Positions 55,001-59,634 of a stretch of 59,634 nt of DNA are shown one piece after another. The notes under the pieces are model-generated. The model searched no databases, had not been told where the DNA came from, and worked only from the letters and a program-made list of their open reading frames with translations. Position numbers and translations under genes: made by a program. The DNA comes from Archaeoglobus sp. (lineage in GTDB: Archaea > Halobacteriota > Archaeoglobi > Archaeoglobales > Archaeoglobaceae). The stretch covers positions 1-59,634 of the forward strand of contig NZ_JACDNT010000009.1 in the NCBI RefSeq assembly GCF_017656475.1, written 5' to 3'. Each line of letters begins with the position of its first letter. Positions within the stretch are counted from its first letter, which is position 1.

Positions 55001-55318
55001 AGGTTTAAATGAGGATTTGACCTGTAGGCCTTTTCCTGGGTCTAAATTGACGCCATTGTAGAACGAAAAAACATCACCAGCACTGGTCTTGAGGAAAACG
55101 CCCCCTTTGCCGACCTTCACTGGCTCTGAACCGACATTTTCCACATAGAAACTGTAGTAAACCGTATCTCCAACTCTAACCGGTTTATCGGCAGAAACGG
55201 TAAAATCTGAGAGTTTTAGGTATCCCCACGTCCCACTCTCTCCCTGTTCGCAAATGGTTGATGCAGTTACGGCCGACATCGAAAGCAGCATGGCTATTAG
55301 AACCAATTCCACCCTCAT
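52081..55318 (-). pseudogene. Large secreted CARDB/zinc metalloprotease, two frameshifts
   Basis: One coding unit in three pieces. Piece 1 (from ATG 55318): signal peptide (MRVELVLIAMLLSMSAVTA) and a Cys-rich domain (ECPENWSCMTAEQASG; ECPEGTEYLTPEEAEKNG). Around 54677-54680 the frame changes; the new frame continues CSYEKGQEKYCYSRGKPDLAISDVWW with no start codon. Piece 2: three or more CARDB beta-domains (PDLVVSNV-like starts; GETATVEMNY; GESITKTFSY) and a catalytic region with VIHEYGHFLEDHI (HExxH zinc site). Its stop is at 52266, but another frame continues FAGYIDEPFDTVEGLDDII to a TGA at 52081, just where the next gene's Shine-Dalgarno lies. Each shift is cured by adding one base. The repaired protein would be about 1080 residues. 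Confidence 0.8.
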
Positions 55319-55454
55319 TCAACCACCATTTAAGTTAAGAACAGCCAGAGGCGTTCTCAACTCTCTCCCTCCTTTTTTGGATTCTTCCTATATAAAAGTT
55401 ATTATTTATTACATGAAGATTATCATTACAATTATACACTGTCATATCGCTTGA

Positions 55455-55463
55455 TTTTTAAAG
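55455..55463 (+). promoter_or_regulatory. TATA box of purS-purL
   Basis: TTTTTAAAG, centre about 25 bp before ATG 55484, which selects this ATG over the earlier open frame and predicts a leaderless transcript. Confidence 0.55.
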
Positions 55464-55483
55464 TCAGGTGTGAAAAGACCACT

Positions 55484-55726
55484 ATGATTGCCGACGTTTA
55501 CATCGAGCTGAAGGAAGGTGTTGCCGATCCTGAAGGTGAGGCAACGCTCAAGGCTCTCAGGCTGCTCGGTTTTAAGAGGGTTAAGAAGGTCTCAACCGTG
55601 AAAGTTTTTCGCATAGACATCGAATCGAGGAGCAAAGAGGATGCGGAAAGAGAAATTGAGGAGATGTGCGAAAAGCTACTCGCCAATCCTGTCATCCAGA
55701 AGTACAGCATAGTCTGGAGAGAGTGA
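55484..55726 (+). CDS. purS: Phosphoribosylformylglycinamidine synthase subunit PurS
   Basis: 80-residue bridging subunit that, with PurQ and small PurL, forms FGAM synthase in purine synthesis. It has the expected start [26 protein letters not shown] and the helix [23 protein letters not shown]. The frame reaches 55451, but ATG 55484 ([11 protein letters not shown]) matches the family and the TATA spacing. purL follows 4 bp later; purQ is not in the window. Confidence 0.93.
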   Translation: MIADVYIELKEGVADPEGEATLKALRLLGFKRVKKVSTVKVFRIDIESRSKEDAEREIEEMCEKLLANPVIQKYSIVWRE

Positions 55727-55730
55727 GAGC

Positions 55731-58028
55731 ATGTACAGGAAAGTCGATGTACCTTTCGAGCTTTACGAAATCCTCATTCTGGATGCTGACGATGAGCAGC
55801 TTGCCAAAATCAGTGAGGAGCTCGGACTGGCTTTGAATGTGGATGAAATGAAGAGAATCAAAGAATACTTCCGTCAAAAAGGAAGAAATCCATACGACAT
55901 TGAGCTTCAAAGCATTGCCCAAGCTTGGAGTGAGCACTGCTGCTACAAGAGCTCCAAATACTACCTGAGACAGTACCTTCTCGAAGCGTCAAAAGCACCT
56001 CACGTCATATCTGCTATAGAGGAGGACGCAGGGGTTGTGGAATTCGATGAGAAGTACGCTTACGTTACAGCCTTTGAGAGTCACAACCACCCCTCGGCAA
56101 TAGAGCCATATGGTGGGGCTGCGACGGGAATTGGTGGAATTCTAAGAGATGTGCTCTGCATGGGTGCGCAGCCTGTAGCTCTAATCGACCCCCTGTTTTT
56201 CGGAAATCTTGACACGCCTTACGAGAAGCTTCCGAAGGGAACAAAACACCCTCTTTACCTGCTCAAAGGTGTTGTTGCCGGCATAAGGGACTACGGCAAC
56301 AGGGTTGGAATCCCAACTGTTGCAGGAATGGTTTTCTTCGACGATTCCTACCTCACCAACTGCCTCGTTAATGTGGGCTGTGTTGGGATAGTCAGAAAAG
56401 ATAAAATTGTCCACAGCCGTGCCGGTGGGGCCGGAGATCTCTTTGTGCTTGCCGGTGGTAAGACTGGGAGGGATGGTATTCACGGCGTAACCTTCGCCTC
56501 TGCTGAGCTTGACGAGAAGAGTGAGGAGGAAGCAAGAGGAGCTGTTCAGCTTGGAAATCCGATAATGAAGGAACCACTCATCCACGCCTGCCTTGAGGTT
56601 GTTGAGAAAGGATTGCTGACGGGAATGAAGGACTTGGGCGGTGGAGGGTTGAGCTGCGTTATTGGAGAGATGGCTCTGGCCGCTGGATATGGGGCGGAGG
56701 TTTATCTGGACAAGGTTCCGCTGAAGGAGGAAGGGATGGCCCCCTGGGAGATATGGATTTCAGAGAGCCAGGAGAGGATGATGCTAACTGTAAGGCCTGA
56801 GCATATTGATGAGGTGCTTTACATTTTCCAGAAGTGGGATGTTCCGGCTACAGTCGTTGGAAAGGTCATTCCTGAGAAAGTCACAAGAATTTACTACAAA
56901 GGATACAAAATTTACGAGATGGACACGGAGTTCGTTACTGGTGGCCCCGAATACTGCCGCCCTTACGTTGCAAAAAAGCCCGAAAAGGAGCTGCATGAAG
57001 AAGTTAAACCCCCTGAAGACTACGTAAAGGTCTTTTTGAAAATGCTCTCCCACCCGAATGTTGCGTTTAAGGAGTGGATTGTCAGGCAGTATGATCATGA
57101 AGTGAGGGCCTCGACAATTCTGAAGCCCTTACAGGGCAGAGTGAACTTTGAAACGCACGGTGATGCGGCGGTAGTAAAGCCGACAAGGTCGTTTAAAGGG
57201 CTTGCGATTACAGCCGACGTCAATCCGTGGATGTGCAAGATAGACCCCTACTGGGGCTCCGCCAGCTCCTTCGACGAGATGGTGAGAAATCTTGTGGCAG
57301 TTAATTCCACTCCGCACTCTTTCAACGACTGCCTGAACTTCGGCAACCCGGAGAAGCCTGAGAGAATGGGGGAGTTTGTTGAGGCTGTGAAGGCGATAGG
57401 GTGGATGGCCAGAGGAACAGCAATTCCGTGCGTCAGCGGGAATGTTAGCTTCTACAACGAAACGCCCTATGGTTCTGTGGCTCCGACTCCTTCCCTGCTC
57501 GGCGTGGGCATAGTGGAGGATGTCAGGAAGGCAATAACGAGCGAGTTCAAAGGCAAGGGGGCGGTGGTACTTGTTGGTGAGACTGAAAAGGAGTTTGGTG
57601 GGAGCCTGTATTCTGCAGTAATGCGGCAGAGATGCTATATAGTCCCAAGAACATCCCCTGAAAGGCTCAAGGCTTACAGCGATGCCATGCTTGAATCCTT
57701 CAGAAAGTTTGAGGTTAAAGCCTGTCATGATGTCAGCATGGGTGGGATAGCGGTCTGTATTGCGGAGATGAGCTTCGGGAGAGGCGTGGGTTTTGATACT
57801 GTGCGGGAGCTAAGCTTTGTTGAACTGTTTTCCGAGTCTAACACAAGGTGGGTGGCTGAAGTTTCCGAAAGTCATGCAGAGAACTATGTGCACTTTTTCA
57901 GGGAGAGAGGACTTAGGGCAGAAATCATAGGGTACAGCAGTGGAGATAAGCTGAACTTCGGGACATTCAGCGTAGAGCTTGATGATGCAGACGGGGCTTG
58001 GAGGGAGGGACTTACAAAATTTTTATAA
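55731..58028 (+). CDS. purL: Phosphoribosylformylglycinamidine synthase subunit PurL (small type)
   Basis: ATP-dependent amidation of FGAR. Small PurL, 765 residues. Catalytic elements: [102 protein letters not shown]. It needs PurS (immediately upstream) and PurQ for glutaminase. ATG 55731 starts 4 bp after purS. No coding signs of damage. Confidence 0.96.
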   Translation: MYRKVDVPFELYEILILDADDEQLAKISEELGLALNVDEMKRIKEYFRQKGRNPYDIELQSIAQAWSEHCCYKSSKYYLRQYLLEASKAPHVISAIEEDAGVVEFDEKYAYVTAFESHNHPSAIEPYGGAATGIGGILRDVLCMGAQPVALIDPLFFGNLDTPYEKLPKGTKHPLYLLKGVVAGIRDYGNRVGIPTVAGMVFFDDSYLTNCLVNVGCVGIVRKDKIVHSRAGGAGDLFVLAGGKTGRDGIHGVTFASAELDEKSEEEARGAVQLGNPIMKEPLIHACLEVVEKGLLTGMKDLGGGGLSCVIGEMALAAGYGAEVYLDKVPLKEEGMAPWEIWISESQERMMLTVRPEHIDEVLYIFQKWDVPATVVGKVIPEKVTRIYYKGYKIYEMDTEFVTGGPEYCRPYVAKKPEKELHEEVKPPEDYVKVFLKMLSHPNVAFKEWIVRQYDHEVRASTILKPLQGRVNFETHGDAAVVKPTRSFKGLAITADVNPWMCKIDPYWGSASSFDEMVRNLVAVNSTPHSFNDCLNFGNPEKPERMGEFVEAVKAIGWMARGTAIPCVSGNVSFYNETPYGSVAPTPSLLGVGIVEDVRKAITSEFKGKGAVVLVGETEKEFGGSLYSAVMRQRCYIVPRTSPERLKAYSDAMLESFRKFEVKACHDVSMGGIAVCIAEMSFGRGVGFDTVRELSFVELFSESNTRWVAEVSESHAENYVHFFRERGLRAEIIGYSSGDKLNFGTFSVELDDADGAWREGLTKFL

Positions 58029-58111
58029 TTTTATACGATAACATTGAAATTTTTCATCATAATCACATTACAGTTATTATAATGGCAATAATAATATAAT
58101 TTAGCGAAAAA

Positions 58112-58120
58112 ACTATATAC
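58112..58120 (+). promoter_or_regulatory. TATA box before a 38-codon ORF
   Basis: ACTATATAC, centre about 25 bp before ATG 58141: the same spacing as the leaderless genes in this window. The region 58029-58110 upstream is AT-rich with a T-rich stretch after purL. Confidence 0.6.
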
Positions 58121-58140
58121 TTCCGCATCTAATTTAAACT

Positions 58141-58257
58141 ATGCTAGAATTAAAAAGATTTCGGGAGATAAAAGAATCCGTCTCTAAGAATACCGACAAA
58201 CTAACGAGAATGGACATTTTCGAGATGGTAAGAAAAAAGAAGAGAATTCAAGATTGA
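58141..58257 (+). CDS. Short leaderless ORF, 38 residues
   Basis: Starts MLELKRFREIKESV and ends VRKKKRIQD; helical, strongly basic (Lys/Arg about one third), no Cys. A good TATA box is 25 bp upstream, so expression is likely although no family is recognised. It overlaps the convergent acyl-CoA ligase end by 10 bp. Its size and charge would suit a small nucleic-acid-binding or regulatory peptide, but that is speculation. Confidence 0.5.
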   Translation: MLELKRFREIKESVSKNTDKLTRMDIFEMVRKKKRIQD

Positions 58258-59618
58258 ACACTCTTCTTGGCGTATTTCGTTACCTTTCCGAGAACATTTA
58301 CTGCGTTTATCACGTTTGAATAAACCGGAATGCCGTTGAGTTCAAGAGCGTTCTTGTGGTCGAAAACAACGTCTCTCGCCCCCTCAACGCAGAAGTAAAT
58401 GGGCTTGCCGTATTTCTTCAGACTCTTGTAGTCTGGCTCGAAGTCGGCGTTTATTAGTCTGTTTGCCCAGACACATGCGATGACGGAATCCACACCCTCG
58501 TCCTCCATCACAGCCTCTATTGCAGTCTGATATGCCCTGAAGGCTCCGTAGTATTCAACCATTGGCCAGATGTCTATCGGGTTGTTTACGTTGTGCCATT
58601 CGGGTGTTACCTCACTTATCCTTTCCACGGTCTCTTTTGAGAACTCTGCAAGCTTTAATCCTGCAAAGTATGCCGCATCTGACCCCTGAACACAGCCTGA
58701 GCCAGTGTAATGTATGATTGCCACTCTATTTCCTTTTGGAAGTGGCTGCAGGGAAAATGCCTTGGTAACGTCAAAAAGCTCGTCAAAGCTGTGGACTCTG
58801 ACCAGGTTCGCCTGATTGCAAACCGAATCAAAAACATCATCATCTCCACAAATTGAAGCAGTATGGCTCATCGCTGCCTTCTGCCCGTATTCTGTCCTAC
58901 CACTCTTAAAAACGACGATGGGCTTTTCAGCCTTAGCGGCAACATCGTAAAAAGCTCTCCCGTTCTTCACACCTTCCATGTACATGCCTATAACCTTGGT
59001 CTGCTCATCTCTTAAGAGAAAATCCAGAACCTCGTAGTCCTCAACGTCTATCTTGTTGCCCATCCCCACAATTTTGCTGAAGCCGATACTTGGATGGTTT
59101 GTGGTGACTATGTCCATCATAATCCCGAGAAAGAGCCCAGTCTGTGCGATTATGCCAATACTCCCCTTTTTGATAACGGGCTGTATTGCAAAGGAGGTTA
59201 TGAATCCGTTTTCAGTGTTGAGCACACCTGTTGTGTTGGGTCCAAAAATTCTTATTCCATGCTTCTTGGCGGTTTCGAGAACTCTTCTTTCATATTCAGC
59301 CCCCTTCTCCCCCTCCTCACTGAAGCCGGAGCTTACAATAACTGCCCCCTTTATCCCCTTCTGAGCACACTCTTCCATTGCATCCGGAACCAGTCTTGCG
59401 GGAACGGCAATTATCGCCACGTCAACCTCATCTGGAATGTCGAGAATTGAAGGGTAGCACTTCAACTCGAGGATTTTATCTGCGTTGGGGTTTACTGGGT
59501 AAATTTTGCCACTGAATCCATTCTGCTTAAGGTTCCAGACTATGTTGAATCCTGGCTTGCCTACTGTTCTTGAGGCTCCTATTACAGCAACGCTTTTCGG
59601 ATAGAAAAGGTCTCTCAA
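58248..59618 (-). CDS. Acyl-CoA synthetase (ADP/NDP-forming), alpha-type, 5' end uncertain
   Basis: Paralogue of the first gene in the window. It has the CoA-binding Rossmann segment (KSVAVIGASRTVGKPGF; YPVNPNADKI), ligase domains, and the phosphohistidine motif SHTASICGDD near residue 245. There is no ATP-grasp beta domain. 456 residues from TTG 59618 (MRDLFYPKSVAV), but the frame stays open to the window edge at 59634, so the real start may lie outside. Convergent with the short ORF at 58141. Substrate unknown. Confidence 0.86.
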   Translation of the reverse strand: MRDLFYPKSVAVIGASRTVGKPGFNIVWNLKQNGFSGKIYPVNPNADKILELKCYPSILDIPDEVDVAIIAVPARLVPDAMEECAQKGIKGAVIVSSGFSEEGEKGAEYERRVLETAKKHGIRIFGPNTTGVLNTENGFITSFAIQPVIKKGSIGIIAQTGLFLGIMMDIVTTNHPSIGFSKIVGMGNKIDVEDYEVLDFLLRDEQTKVIGMYMEGVKNGRAFYDVAAKAEKPIVVFKSGRTEYGQKAAMSHTASICGDDDVFDSVCNQANLVRVHSFDELFDVTKAFSLQPLPKGNRVAIIHYTGSGCVQGSDAAYFAGLKLAEFSKETVERISEVTPEWHNVNNPIDIWPMVEYYGAFRAYQTAIEAVMEDEGVDSVIACVWANRLINADFEPDYKSLKKYGKPIYFCVEGARDVVFDHKNALELNGIPVYSNVINAVNVLGKVTKYAKKSVQS

Positions 59619-59634
59619 ATCAGGAATGGTGTAG

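Overview
The window reads as the chromosome of a hyperthermophilic euryarchaeon of the genus Archaeoglobus. The grounds are F420/tetrahydromethanopterin C1 genes (mtd, cofE), inositol-1-phosphate synthase (a heat-solute gene), diphthamide and KEOPS genes, archaeal-type AlaRS, RIO1, Orc1/Cdc6, PolB2 and TIP49. TATA promoters lie about 25 bp from start codons in many places. RIO1 and CofE look close to, but clearly not identical with, the A. fulgidus sequences I remember, so a different strain or a sister species is likely. Genes are dense, with many ATGA-type overlaps; no stretch over 300 bp lacks a gene. I saw no rRNA, tRNA, CRISPR or insertion sequence.

Layout. 1-5.1 kb: an acyl-CoA module (ADP-forming ligase alpha-type, MenB/BadI-like crotonase, 3-hydroxyacyl-CoA dehydrogenase), then the DUF39-CBS / NIL-ferredoxin pair of the aspartate-semialdehyde route to homocysteine. 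5-9.3 kb: a PAS histidine kinase, a minus-strand operon (winged helix, radical SAM, stand-alone IMP cyclohydrolase PurH2, ASCH protein) and a HxlR-like regulator. 9.4-15.6 kb: translation and DNA topology (topA, KH protein, rio1, dph2, trmJ) plus a LutB-like Fe-S protein; rio1 and dph2 diverge from one symmetric TATA box. 15.6-20.9 kb: AI-2E family permease, a phosphate module (Pit, DUF47/PhoU-like, divergent AbrB-PhoU regulator), hexulose-phosphate isomerase and an M42 peptidase. 21-26.8 kb: ino1, alaS, cofE, an ATP-grasp protein.

26.8-31.5 kb: metallo-beta-lactamase protein, potassium channel with an extra RCK protein, mtd, a HisA-like protein, and a VKOR-thioredoxin disulfide pair. 31.6-38.3 kb: ppsA, a bactofilin-like protein, a PUA protein, a cis-prenyltransferase-like protein lacking its signature motif, DUF92 and a secreted Lon-like protease. 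38.4-45 kb: small proteins, Trm5-like methyltransferase, thi4, an unknown gene, aspartate kinase, RecJ/GAN-like nuclease and Pcc1. 45-49.8 kb: minD, cdc6 and a three-gene PolB2 cassette (degenerate RecA-like protein, small helical protein, PolB2 with altered motifs). 49.9-51.2 kb: TIP49 ATPase. 51.4-55.3 kb: a lipoprotein and a large secreted CARDB/zinc-metalloprotease gene broken by two frameshifts. 55.5-59.6 kb: purS-purL, a 38-codon leaderless ORF, and a second acyl-CoA ligase running off the window edge.

Starts were reassigned in many places from TATA-to-start spacing or Shine-Dalgarno position. The most interesting items are the PolB2 cassette, the Nus1-like prenyltransferase subunit, the double-frameshifted surface protease, the shared rio1/dph2 TATA box, the Trx-VKOR pair and the short leaderless genes.
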